A stretch of DNA of 64,000 nucleotides from Albidovulum sp. Its GTDB lineage: Bacteria > Pseudomonadota > Alphaproteobacteria > Rhodobacterales > Rhodobacteraceae. The translations under genes were made by a program, and so were the position numbers. The stretch lies in contig JAPPFL010000079.1 in assembly GCA_028823855.1 (NCBI GenBank), forward strand, positions 1-64,000. The letters are read 5' to 3'. Positions 1-8,049 of this stretch are shown piece after piece. The notes under the pieces were generated by a model. The model did no database searches, was not told the DNA's origin, and saw nothing but the letters and a program-made list of their open reading frames with translations. Position 1 is the first letter of the stretch. Each line of letters opens with the position of its first letter.

Positions 1-33
1 CGCCGGGGCGGCTAGAATGTCATGCAATTTGCT

Positions 34-420
34 TTAGTTGGGAATCGAGGCTAGCCGAGCGTCCGCACGTTTTTTTATGCCGCCTTGATCGCGCAGTTTG
101 ATGGGCTTCGGCCGCGGATTGCTCGTCCGTCCTCCGGGCGTTGGGCTTGCGCTTCCGGCATGGGCTTTTTCGGTGCGCGGCGATGGACGCCGCTTGGAAG
201 AGAAGGCCTCTCTGCGCGCTTTGAGGATGTCGTTCCAATCCGCGCCGTTGCGCGGCGGCCGCATCCGCGGGGCTCTCGGGTCGGCCCGGACGAGGCGTTC
301 GGCGGCCCGATCTCCGGCGCAGTCGGCATCGAATGCGACGAGGATGCGCTCCGGCTTCCAGGTCCTCGACCCATTTCGGGACGCGGCTGGCGACGCCGGC
401 GGCGGACAGGATGACGGATC
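34..420 (-). pseudogene. Toprim/DUF3991-type primase fragment, frameshifted
   Basis: A C-terminal Toprim piece. The frame read from about 357 down to 202 gives ILVAFDADCAGDRAAERL and then GADWNDIL, the DxD strand and the terminal DWN motif of plasmid or conjugative-element Toprim (DUF3991-like) proteins. The preceding strand, VILSAAGVASRVPKWVEDL, lies at about 358-418 in a different frame, so one frameshift separates them. No N-terminal half is present. It lies head to head with a second Toprim relic that starts at about 415. Family assignment is by motif recognition; the break is seen directly. Confidence 0.6.
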
Positions 421-640
421 CGGGCTGGCGTCATCATCTCCACCGCGGGAGCCACCGGCAAGATGCCCGAATGGATCGGCGGGCTCCGGCTCGAGGCCGT
501 CTTCTGCGGATACGATGCCGACCATGCAGGCGACCGGGCCGCCGAAATGCTCGAAGCGCAGAACCCGGAGGTCCGGCGCATGCGCCCCGACCGAGCCGAA
601 GACTGGAACGAAATTCTCCGGCGGCAGGCCGGAAGACGGC
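415..640 (+). pseudogene. Second Toprim/DUF3991-type fragment, divergent from the first
   Basis: The frame reads VIISTAGATGKMPEWIGGLR, then VFCGYDADHAGDRAAEML and EDWNEILRR: the same Toprim C-terminal core as the minus-strand relic next to it, but only about half identical in amino acids. It is therefore a paralogue rather than a fresh inverted duplication. The upstream half is missing because a stop at 412-414 lies just before the conserved strand. The open frame runs on to 1062 but becomes unconserved Arg/Pro-rich sequence after about 640. Confidence 0.55.
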
Positions 641-768
641 GCGGCTCCGGATCCCGAGCGCGCTCGGAAACCGCGTCGGCCCGGCGACCTCCAGCGAGAC
701 CGGGACAGCGCGGGACGATTTGTCCCAAACCACGCGAAACAATCCAGGAAATCCGCGTCAAAGCAACC

Positions 769-1175
769 TTAAAAACAACACCAGTATTCCTTCGGAATGA
801 TCGTGTTTCCGCGCGCGCCGTCAGGAATACCGCGCCGTGCCGACTGCCAGGGCACCTCCATGTGGGTGAGGTCGCTCCGCCATTGAAGGGGTTTGTGCCC
901 GTAGAACGCAAACACTGCATCAATGGTCTCGTGCCGGGTTTCGTTCAGGGATTCCGGGCGGCTCTTGCGAAGGCAAGAGATGCGATTCTTACCGCGATGG
1001 GCTTCGTGGAAATCACGCGCCGCCGGCCCGGTGTCCCATGTCTCGATCTCCTCGGAAATTAGGTCGCCGTCATCCCACACGAGCGACCATGCCAGCAGAA
1101 GTAGACCAGCTTCCATGCGGTCACCGCACCCTGCCGCTCTAGGAAGCAGGCGGCGACATCGAAAACGCCGACCAT
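769..1175 (-). pseudogene. Panacea (DUF4065, SocA-like) antitoxin-type gene with frameshift
   Basis: The start region reads MVGVFDVAACFLERQGAVTA and WKLVYFC. After a shift of frame at about 1095-1115 it continues as AWSLVWDDGDLISEEIETW, GPAARDFHEAHRG, ETIDAVFAFYG, SDLTHMEVPW and GNTII. This is the full set of Panacea/DUF4065 landmarks (KL..LVYYcqAWsL, EEIEAW..GPV, Y, LTH.E.PW). Panacea proteins include SocA, the proteolytic-adaptor antitoxin of SocAB, and many are toxin-antitoxin partners. No toxin partner is visible beside it. Only one frameshift is needed to restore the domain, so inactivation may be fairly recent, or it could be a sequencing error. Confidence 0.6.
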
Positions 1176-1499
1176 CCAGTTGCCCCCAAAACGTAGTATC
1201 CGACCCAATCGAAGGTCGACGACAGAACCGTACGAAATGGCTTCGCACGCCGGTAACAACCTATTCGAGGGCGCAGTCGACGACTGAGAGCGCGGGCTAG
1301 TATTTGCCTCGCGTGGAACGGCGCCAAGGGCACTACATTTCAGTCACTTCCCTTTTCCGTATACTGTTCTGCTGCGTCGTTGAATCGTTTCGAGTGGCAG
1401 AGATCAATACCTCAAAAATAGCGCAACTGAAGCTCGGGCGGTTTATTCTAATCTCTACGCGTATGCAGAAGTCGTCCTTTGCGCCTGTCTGATTAAATC
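1176..1499. other. No gene seen between Panacea relic and next promoter
   Basis: Only short overlapping ORFs without recognisable motifs. The right half is somewhat more AT-rich and leads into the promoter at 1500. Confidence 0.4.
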
Positions 1500-1546
1500 T
1501 TGTATTGGGCACTTTAAGTCCGTTATGATGTGCACGCGCGTGCACA
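1500..1546 (+). promoter_or_regulatory. Promoter with an 18-bp perfect palindrome (LacI-type operator)
   Basis: TTGTAT at 1500-1505 and TATGAT at 1524-1529 form a sigma-70-like pair with 18 bp spacing. Immediately downstream, 1529-1546 is TGTGCACGCGCGTGCACA, a perfect 18-bp palindrome. Its 14-bp core TGCACGCGCGTGCA differs by one base from the palindrome at 3885-3898 before the transporter operon. A central CG and this size fit a LacI/GalR operator, and a LacI-family gene lies at 2776. Placement over the transcription start suggests repression. The palindromes are seen directly; the regulator assignment is inferred. Confidence 0.6.
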
Positions 1547-1570
1547 GCATGCATGATCAGGGAGGTCGAA

Positions 1571-1843
1571 TTGCGTCAGAAACTGCTCATCCTGTATCTC
1601 CAAAACTCCGCGCTCGATTCTCCCGTTGTAGGGTGGACGCGATATGACGGCGACACGCTCGCGCCGCCTGTCTCCGGCGACGAGGATGAGCCGCCCTATG
1701 CAACCGGATTGGATGCGCTGCGCGACGGATGGCGCACTATTCAGTTCTCTACGCTCGAGCCGCGGCTCGGCGAATTGAGCTACCAACCCGGTTGGCAATC
1801 CTTCGAAGTCATCATGGAAAAACTTGTGGAGACTCCGAGATGA
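1571..1843 (+). CDS. Small protein of unknown function, translationally coupled to the PhyH gene
   Basis: A 90-residue soluble protein starting LRQKLLILYLQNSALDSP, then VGWTRYDG, EPPYATGLDALRDGWR and a C-terminal QSFEVIMEKL. I know no functional name; the DEPPY.T..DAL.DGWR pattern resembles short unnamed proteins I have seen next to oxygenase genes (memory only). I chose the TTG at 1571 because GGGAGG at 1559-1564 is correctly placed for it; the in-frame ATG at 1553 lies upstream of that site with no Shine-Dalgarno of its own. The stop overlaps the start of the next gene (ATGA at 1840-1843), so the two products are probably made together. It is the first gene behind the 1529 palindrome. Confidence 0.65.
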   Translation: MRQKLLILYLQNSALDSPVVGWTRYDGDTLAPPVSGDEDEPPYATGLDALRDGWRTIQFSTLEPRLGELSYQPGWQSFEVIMEKLVETPR

Positions 1844-2709
1844 AGCGACTTGGCGTTGGCGAAATGACTTGTTTCGTGAGGGACGGCTTTCTGAAGCTAG
1901 AAGGTCTGGTACCCACGGATCTTTGCGACGCTTTTCGCGCCGCGTACGTGAAAGATTGCAAGGACGACAGGTGCGGCCGGGCGCTATTGCCTGTTGTACC
2001 ATGGAGTACACCGCTCGCCGGTGCATTTGGCGGCAGCGAAGTCCTTTCCCGCGTTTTCGCGCTACCTGAACTCTCCGGCGCAATCTACTCGCTTCTCGGG
2101 CCGAGATGCAGAGTCGATCACCACGTAATGCATATCCGCGAGCCCAATCAGGGGAAGTCGCAACATCTGCATTGTGACGCAATGATTGATGCTCGGGACG
2201 ACGCTTTCGATATCCAAGTCATGATCTATCCGCAAGATGTGACTCGCGAGATGGGCGGCACGCTGGTTATCCCAGGTAGCCACACGCGCAAGGCCGGGGA
2301 GACCAGCATTGCCCGATATCAAAATCTGGCGGGTCAGGTTCAGTTGACAGGTCCTGCCGGAACCATTCTGATCCTACATCACAATCTTTGGCACGCCGGA
2401 CGGCGCAACGCGAGCAACAGCGTCCGCGCAATGTACAAGATTCGCCTGAACCCGACCGGGTCGCAGACCGGCCATTGGGACATGTCAGACTACGATGCTG
2501 CCAAAGCCCGAGGACCAAAGCCGCTGCATTCGCCGGCAACAGACAAGCAAGATGTTCAGGGGCAGTTGTCCTGTTTCCATCCTTGGGCAGATATCAGGAG
2601 CGCACATCTAGACATAATCCAGCGGACCCGGCTTTGGAGACTATTGACCGGAGACGAAGAATTCTCGGTTCACCATTTCCTTTCCAGGCTGGAAAACGAG
2701 CCGACATAA
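1840..2709 (+). CDS. Phytanoyl-CoA dioxygenase (PhyH) family oxygenase
   Basis: A 289-residue Fe(II)/2-oxoglutarate-type oxygenase. The facial triad is visible as H111-x-D113 (HLHCDAM) and H185 (WHAGRRN), with a downstream Arg at about 196 (NSVRAMYK) suitable for binding the 2-oxoglutarate carboxylate. MGGTLVIPGSH is the usual PhyH strand before the distal His. PhyH proteins hydroxylate varied small molecules; here the substrate is probably what the downstream importer brings in. Start ATG at 1840 overlaps the previous stop by 4 bp. The gene is followed after 66 bp by a LacI regulator. No damage is visible. Confidence 0.85.
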   Translation: MKRLGVGEMTCFVRDGFLKLEGLVPTDLCDAFRAAYVKDCKDDRCGRALLPVVPWSTPLAGAFGGSEVLSRVFALPELSGAIYSLLGPRCRVDHHVMHIREPNQGKSQHLHCDAMIDARDDAFDIQVMIYPQDVTREMGGTLVIPGSHTRKAGETSIARYQNLAGQVQLTGPAGTILILHHNLWHAGRRNASNSVRAMYKIRLNPTGSQTGHWDMSDYDAAKARGPKPLHSPATDKQDVQGQLSCFHPWADIRSAHLDIIQRTRLWRLLTGDEEFSVHHFLSRLENEPT

Positions 2710-2775
2710 TCACGGTTCAGCAACGAAGCCTCCGCCATTTTGGGAACGGCTTGAAGAAGGAAGAGGGAAGTGCGA

Positions 2776-3810
2776 ATGTCCACGTCATTACGATCGGCCG
2801 CGAGAAGACGCGCCCGCGCGACCGATGTGGCAGAGCTGGCCGGAGTTTCTCGCTCGGCTGTGTCGCGAGCGTTCTCGCAGACAGCCTATATCGCCCCGGA
2901 GACAAGGGCCAGGGTGCTGGAGGCGGCCGCCGAGTTGAATTACAGCCCCGACAGCTTGGCGAGCAGTTTGGCCAAAGGCAGATCCAACATCGTCGTTGTC
3001 GTCCTAAATCAAGTCGATGCGATCAGAGGACCAAGTTTTCATTCCGCGCTTATCCGATCGCTTCAGGATTCCGGTCGCCTTCCCGTGGTGTTGACCCTGT
3101 CTCCAACAGATGATGGCGCCAAGTCGCTTAAAAGACACCTGACATTCCCCGTCGAGGGGTTGATCGTCATGTCGGATTCGGTCTCGGCCGAAGTTGCTTT
3201 GCACGCTGTGCCGTACGTGCGTCCGATAATGCTCAATTTCGAACGAACTCATGCAGATGTTGACAGTATTGTAACCAACGACGCCACGGGCATCGCGGAG
3301 ATGGTAGATTACCTTTGGGACACCGGGCATCGCTCGATCGGGTTCATGGCCGGACGATCGTCGTCATTCTCCTCGACAATTCGACGGAATGCGCTTGCTC
3401 TGGAAATCGCGCGCAAAGGAATGCATCTTGCGGTCGAGGCCTGCGGCGAATTCAACTACGAACAGGCCTTCGAGGCAGCTCCTGCCCTTGCGGCGGGCGA
3501 GGAATTGCCTGACGTAATCTTTTGCGCCAATGACGTGATGGCCTTTGCCGTCATGGATTATTTTCGGCTCAATACGCAGCACCGCGTCCCCGAAGATTTG
3601 TCAATTGTCGGGTTTGACGACGTGTTTATGGCAAGCTGGCCAATCTACAACCTGTCAACCATCCGCCTGGATATCGACCGCATGGCGGCCGCGGTCACCG
3701 CAATCCTCGAGAGTCGACTAGATCCGAAAAACCGGATGTTCGATCCGCCGAAAGTGGCGGCGGAGTTGGTCTTGCGCGGGACAATAGGCCGACGTATACA
3801 ATACACCTGA
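2776..3810 (+). CDS. LacI/GalR-family transcriptional regulator
   Basis: A 344-residue repressor-type regulator. The N-terminal helix-turn-helix ATDVAELAGVSRSAVSRAFS (about residues 15-34) and the hinge region (YSPDSLASSLAKGRSNIV) are typical, followed by a periplasmic-binding-like sensor domain ending in DVIFCANDVMAFAVMD and the usual SIVGFDDVFMASW segment. ATG at 2776 has AGAGGGAAG upstream at good spacing; a GTG at 2770 is an alternative. It lies between the PhyH gene and the importer operon, in the same direction. Two near-identical palindromes flank it (1529-1546, 3885-3898), so it probably controls both transcription units in response to the imported compound or a breakdown product. Confidence 0.9.
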   Translation: MSTSLRSAARRRARATDVAELAGVSRSAVSRAFSQTAYIAPETRARVLEAAAELNYSPDSLASSLAKGRSNIVVVVLNQVDAIRGPSFHSALIRSLQDSGRLPVVLTLSPTDDGAKSLKRHLTFPVEGLIVMSDSVSAEVALHAVPYVRPIMLNFERTHADVDSIVTNDATGIAEMVDYLWDTGHRSIGFMAGRSSSFSSTIRRNALALEIARKGMHLAVEACGEFNYEQAFEAAPALAAGEELPDVIFCANDVMAFAVMDYFRLNTQHRVPEDLSIVGFDDVFMASWPIYNLSTIRLDIDRMAAAVTAILESRLDPKNRMFDPPKVAAELVLRGTIGRRIQYT

Positions 3811-3874
3811 CCGGCGCAGCATTCATGCGGCCGGGATCAATACGTCACGTGTTTGTAACATTATAGTACTAGAG

Positions 3875-3902
3875 TTGACCTGTCTGCACGCGTGTGCATA
3901 CT
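3875..3902 (+). promoter_or_regulatory. Promoter and LacI-type operator of the peptide-type importer operon
   Basis: TTGACC (3875-3880) and CATACT (3897-3902) are spaced by 16 bp. The spacer and the start of the -10 box are occupied by TGCACGCGTGTGCA (3885-3898), with arms TGCAC/GTGCA around GCGT. It matches the core of the palindrome at 1531-1544 in 13 of 14 positions. Overlap with the RNA polymerase site implies repression. Confidence 0.6.
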
Positions 3903-3952
3903 TGCAATGAACTGTATCTTTCGAAGGCCGAGAGCCAGAAAGGGTCCAAGAG

Positions 3953-5881
3953 ATGAAAATGTGTCCACTAATTACAGCAGCAAGCTGTGCTGCCGTCAGC
4001 TTCGGCTTGACATCCGCCGCGGCCGCCCAGACCTGCTCCGAGTACAACGAATCACCCGTGTTGGCGGAACGTGTTGCAGCCGGTGATCTCCCCCCGGTAG
4101 GCGAACGCCTGCCGGCCGATCCACTATTTGTCGAACCAGCCGAGCAAATCGGTATCTATGGTGAAACCATGGTCGACACTACCGGGGGCAACCGTTTGGC
4201 CGAGTTTCGTCATTTCGGTTATGAGCCGCTAGTACGCTGGTCGGTTGACGGGGGCGAAGTGCTGCCGAACGTCGCAAAGGGCTGGGATGTCTCCGACGAT
4301 GCGACCTCATACACCTTCTATCTAAGGGAAGGTATGAAATGGTCAGATGGCGAAGACTTCACTGCCGACGACATCGTCTTCTGGTGGGAGCATGTTGAAA
4401 CCAATAAGGATATCCAGTCGAATCCGCGGGGCTTCTTCATCGTCGATGGCGAGGCAGCAACGGTGACGAAGATTGACGACTACGCCGTCGAGTTCAAATG
4501 GTCGAATCCCAATGGCCTGTTCCTTGAGAATCTGTCGACCTCGTATGGTGTGCGCGTCGTCCAGTTCGCAGAGCACTACCACCGGCCGTTGATCAAGTCT
4601 TTGAATCCTGAAGGCGTCGCCGAACTTTTGGCGGCTGCCAATACCGAAGACTATACCCAGTGGTGGGCCGCAAACGTGGGTTCGTACGGCAAACAGTCGG
4701 AATACAACAACCCGGAAAGACCGTTTGTCCAGGCTTGGATCCCGACCGAGCCGTTCTTGGGCAAAGAGCGTTTCACGTTCCAGCGCAATCCCTACTATTT
4801 CAAGGTCGACACGGCCTGTAATCAGTTGCCTTATATCGACGCGCGCACTTGGGTGCTGGTTTCGGACCCCGAAGTTCAACTGGCCAAGACGCTCTCGGGC
4901 GAGATCGACATCTCGCGCGTTAATATTTCCACTCCGGCTAACAGAGGCGTGATGTTCCAGAACATGGAGCAGGGCAATTACCGCTTTGTGGCGGCAAATT
5001 CCGCCGACATGAATGTAGCCGACCTGCGCTTTCCGCTTTATTATCCGGCGGATCCGGTCAAAGAAGGGATCTATTCCGACAAGAACTTCCGCATCGGTCT
5101 GTCTCACGCGATCAATCGCCAGGAACTGATCGACGTGATCTTTCTGGGTCAAGGCATACCCTACCAGATCGCGCCGCGCCCTGAATCTCCGCTCTATAAC
5201 GAACAGCTCGCAACCCAGTTTACCGAGTATGACGCTGATCTGGCCAATTCGTACCTGGACAGGGTGCTGCCGGAGAAAGACGGCGACGGCTTTCGCTTGC
5301 GTCCGGACAACGGAGAAAGGTTCACAGTGGTCGTTGACGTCAATAACGAGTTCAAATCGGACTGGGGCGATATGATGGAGCTGATCGAGGGCTACTGGGA
5401 GTCTGTTGGAGTTGATGTCGTGCTCAACGTTGTCTCTGATGCGGTTTCAATTGCCCGACGCACCGATCCCGATCGCGACGTCTTCTTGTGGTTGGCCGAG
5501 AACGGTTCTGGTCGCCTACCGATGCTGGCCGCCCGCGAGATGTTGCCTCGCGAAAAGACTTGGACACAGGAATGGGAAAAGTGGTACGACTCGGGCGGAA
5601 CGGAAGGCGTGGAGCCGCCGGCCAACTATGTTCGCGCGTGGGAACTTCAGGATGCGATCCCGTCGCTCTTTGGCGACGCGCAAATGGAGGCGTGGGACGA
5701 GTTGGCGCAAATCGCTGCGGACGAGTTTGCGCAGATGGGCATCGCCTTGCCTATGGGCAACTACCGCGCTGTCAACAACCGTTTACGCAATGTGCCGGAG
5801 CCGCTTCTGGAAGGATGGCTCTATCCGGGCATTTCGCCGGCCAACTTCTCGACCTTCTACATCGAATCATCGAGCCAGTAA
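3953..5881 (+). CDS. Peptide/oligosaccharide ABC transporter substrate-binding protein (SBP_bac_5)
   Basis: A 642-residue periplasmic binding protein with a signal peptide (short positive start, hydrophobic stretch, cleavage near AAAAQT at about residue 25). The SBP_bac_5 core is clear: LAEFRHFGYEPLVRW, LPNVAKGWDVSDDATSYTF, LREGMKWSDGEDFTADDIVF. It is longer than DppA or OppA (about 535), like the large binding proteins that serve oligosaccharides or unusual peptides. ATG at 3953 follows the 3875 promoter. A perfect hairpin separates it from the permeases, which normally gives the binding protein higher expression. The ligand cannot be read from sequence; the following hydrolases point to an ester- or amide-bearing organic compound. 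Confidence 0.9.
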   Translation: MKMCPLITAASCAAVSFGLTSAAAAQTCSEYNESPVLAERVAAGDLPPVGERLPADPLFVEPAEQIGIYGETMVDTTGGNRLAEFRHFGYEPLVRWSVDGGEVLPNVAKGWDVSDDATSYTFYLREGMKWSDGEDFTADDIVFWWEHVETNKDIQSNPRGFFIVDGEAATVTKIDDYAVEFKWSNPNGLFLENLSTSYGVRVVQFAEHYHRPLIKSLNPEGVAELLAAANTEDYTQWWAANVGSYGKQSEYNNPERPFVQAWIPTEPFLGKERFTFQRNPYYFKVDTACNQLPYIDARTWVLVSDPEVQLAKTLSGEIDISRVNISTPANRGVMFQNMEQGNYRFVAANSADMNVADLRFPLYYPADPVKEGIYSDKNFRIGLSHAINRQELIDVIFLGQGIPYQIAPRPESPLYNEQLATQFTEYDADLANSYLDRVLPEKDGDGFRLRPDNGERFTVVVDVNNEFKSDWGDMMELIEGYWESVGVDVVLNVVSDAVSIARRTDPDRDVFLWLAENGSGRLPMLAAREMLPREKTWTQEWEKWYDSGGTEGVEPPANYVRAWELQDAIPSLFGDAQMEAWDELAQIAADEFAQMGIALPMGNYRAVNNRLRNVPEPLLEGWLYPGISPANFSTFYIESSSQ

Positions 5882-5899
5882 GCTGCCTTACAAGACTTG

Positions 5900-5923
5900 G
5901 GAAAGGGCGGGCACGCCCTTTCC
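5900..5923 (+). terminator. Intercistronic hairpin after the binding-protein gene
   Basis: GGAAAGGGCG pairs perfectly with CGCCCTTTCC around a GGCA loop, 19 bp after the stop codon. There is no T-run, so it is more likely an mRNA-stabilising or partial-termination hairpin than a full terminator. Hairpins of the same design follow the two other binding-protein genes in this window. Confidence 0.65.
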
Positions 5924-5947
5924 ACAAGGCCGCAGAGGAGACAGAAC

Positions 5948-6955
5948 GTGGCCCGCTTTTTAGCTCGCCGTCTTGTCCTGATGCTGTTTACCGTAATTGC
6001 GATTTCCGTCATTTCATTTTTTATCATCGTTCTGCCGCCGGGAGATTTCGTGGACCGGCTGGTTCAGGAGGCGAACCAGTATGGCGAGAATTTCGAGCCT
6101 CATGAGATCGAAGACCTGCGCCGCAACTACGGATTGGACCGAAGCGCCGTAGAACAGTACTTCGTGTGGGTCGGGAATATCTTGTTTCGTGGAGACTTCG
6201 GTTATTCATTTGGCTGGGACTTGCCCGTCTCCGACCTGATTGGCCAGCGTCTCGGCCTGACGTCTCTTCTATCGGTTGTTACGCTGCTTTTCATTTGGAT
6301 AGTGGCAATCCCGGTCGGTATCTATTCGGCGGTGCGGAAATACTCGCTGGGTGACTACGTCTTTACTTTCCTGGGCTTCATCGGCCTGGCTATTCCAAAT
6401 TTCCTTTTGGCGCTCGTGCTGCTCTACATTTCGTTCCGCTATTTTGGTCAGAGCGTCGGCGGCCTTTTCTCGCCGGAATATGTGAATGCGCCCTGGTCGC
6501 TGGGCAGGATCGCGGATCTGCTTTCGCATCTTTGGATCCCGGTGATCGTACTCGGCACTGCGGGAACCGCTGAAGTCATCCGCAAGATTCGCGCCAACCT
6601 GCTCGACGAGCTGCATCGCCCATATGTACTGACCGCCCGCGCCAAGGGACTGGACGAGACGCACCTGTTGCTCAAGTATCCAGTGCGCCATTCATTGAAT
6701 CCGTTCGTATCGGAACTGAACGATTTGTTCGTCAAGATTGTCTCCGGCGAAACCATTGTGGCCGTTGTGCTTGGCCTTCAGACAACGGGCCCCTTGCTGC
6801 TTGAAGCCTTGAAAGAGGAAGACCTGTACTTGGCCTCGACTCTGATCATGTTCCTGAGCTTCCTGGCCGTGCTGGGAACGCTTTTTTCAGACCTTCTTCT
6901 GATGCTGCTCGATCCTAAGATCCGGCGCCAGGCGGCCAGCCAGGAGATGATGTGA
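5948..6955 (+). CDS. Peptide-type ABC transporter permease, DppB-like
   Basis: A 335-residue inner-membrane protein with about six membrane segments, the N-terminal LARRLVLMLFTVIAISVISF typical of DppB/OppB, and the EAA loop around RPYVLTARAKGLDE. It forms the channel with the next gene's product. I chose GTG at 5948 because GAGGAG at 5936-5941 precedes it; an upstream in-frame start at 5897 lies inside the intercistronic hairpin. The stop overlaps the next start (TGATG). Confidence 0.88.
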   Translation: MARFLARRLVLMLFTVIAISVISFFIIVLPPGDFVDRLVQEANQYGENFEPHEIEDLRRNYGLDRSAVEQYFVWVGNILFRGDFGYSFGWDLPVSDLIGQRLGLTSLLSVVTLLFIWIVAIPVGIYSAVRKYSLGDYVFTFLGFIGLAIPNFLLALVLLYISFRYFGQSVGGLFSPEYVNAPWSLGRIADLLSHLWIPVIVLGTAGTAEVIRKIRANLLDELHRPYVLTARAKGLDETHLLLKYPVRHSLNPFVSELNDLFVKIVSGETIVAVVLGLQTTGPLLLEALKEEDLYLASTLIMFLSFLAVLGTLFSDLLLMLLDPKIRRQAASQEMM

Positions 6956-8049
6956 TGACACAGGCTGCACATCTGAGTCACTCTCAACTCGTAGTGCGTC
7001 GTTTCCTGCGCCACCGCCTGGGAATCTTCGGCGCGATCATGACGTTTCTGATTTATTTTGTGGCCGCCTTCGTGGAATTCCTCGCGCCGCACACGCCGGG
7101 CGCCTACCAGGCCAGGGACGTTTATGCGCCGCCCCAGGACATACGCTGGATGCTGGAGAGTCCGGACGGCCGACGGTTTCAGCCGCACGTCTACGGCCTC
7201 CGCTCTACGACGGACTATAACACGGGCCAGCGCATATTCGAGGAGGATCTTGACAGGGTGATCGAACTCGGTTTCTTCGTGCGCGGCGAAGGTTACAAGT
7301 TCTGGGGACTCGTCCCGTCGAATCTTCATTTCATCGGCCCAAAGGACCCCGGCGAACGTGTGTACTTTTTTGGCGCTGACCGGCTGGGTCGCGATGTGCT
7401 GAGCCGGACGATCTACGCGACGCGTGTCTCGATGACGATTGGATTGGTAGGTGTCGGCCTCAGCGTCATTCTCGGGATCGCGATCGGCGGCGTTTCAGGC
7501 TATTTCGGCGGTATTGTCGATCTGGCGATCCAGCGGTTGATCGAGTTCTTGCAATCCCTGCCATCTATCCCACTTTGGATCGGACTTGCCGCTGCCATTC
7601 CGCCTACGACGCCACCGATCAGGACTTATTTCTTCATCACGGCGATCCTCTCGATCATTGGCTGGACCGGGCTTGCGCGAGTGGTGCGCGGGCGGTTCAT
7701 GTCACTGAAGGACGAGGATTTCATCAAATCCGCACGCCTCGACGGCAACCGGCCGGTACGGATCATCCGGAGGCATATGGTGCCCAATTTCTTGTCGCAC
7801 ATCATTGCCGTGGTCACGTTGGCGATTCCCGGAATGATCATAGCGGAAACATCGCTCAGTTTCCTTGGCATCGGACTTCGGCCGCCGGTCGTAAGTTGGG
7901 GCGTGCTGCTGCAAGAGGCGCAAAATCTGAGATCGATAGCCACAGCCCCCTGGTTGTTCCTGCCGGGGGCAGCGGTCGTCGTAGCCGTTCTGTCGCTCAA
8001 TTTCCTTGGCGACGGCCTTCGAGATGCGGCAGACCCTTATGCGAACTGA
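6955..8049 (+). CDS. Peptide-type ABC transporter permease, DppC-like
   Basis: A 364-residue inner-membrane permease. After the first membrane helix it carries a large periplasmic insertion (about residues 40-130, DVYAPPQDIRW to FIGPKDPGERVYF) and then FGADRLGRDVLSRTIYATR, the signature of DppC/OppC proteins, and the EAA loop KDEDFIKSARLDGNRPVRII. ATG at 6955 overlaps the preceding TGA; a GTG three bases upstream is possible. The long insertion resembles that of permeases paired with large binding proteins. Confidence 0.88.
   Translation: MTQAAHLSHSQLVVRRFLRHRLGIFGAIMTFLIYFVAAFVEFLAPHTPGAYQARDVYAPPQDIRWMLESPDGRRFQPHVYGLRSTTDYNTGQRIFEEDLDRVIELGFFVRGEGYKFWGLVPSNLHFIGPKDPGERVYFFGADRLGRDVLSRTIYATRVSMTIGLVGVGLSVILGIAIGGVSGYFGGIVDLAIQRLIEFLQSLPSIPLWIGLAAAIPPTTPPIRTYFFITAILSIIGWTGLARVVRGRFMSLKDEDFIKSARLDGNRPVRIIRRHMVPNFLSHIIAVVTLAIPGMIIAETSLSFLGIGLRPPVVSWGVLLQEAQNLRSIATAPWLFLPGAAVVVAVLSLNFLGDGLRDAADPYAN

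Noticed and set aside
1523-2182. 219-codon minus-strand ORF
   Set aside because: Antisense shadow of the small protein and PhyH genes, Arg-rich, no motifs.
4343-5152. 269-codon minus-strand ORF inside the binding-protein gene
   Set aside because: Mirror frame of a clearly coding gene; no domain recognised.
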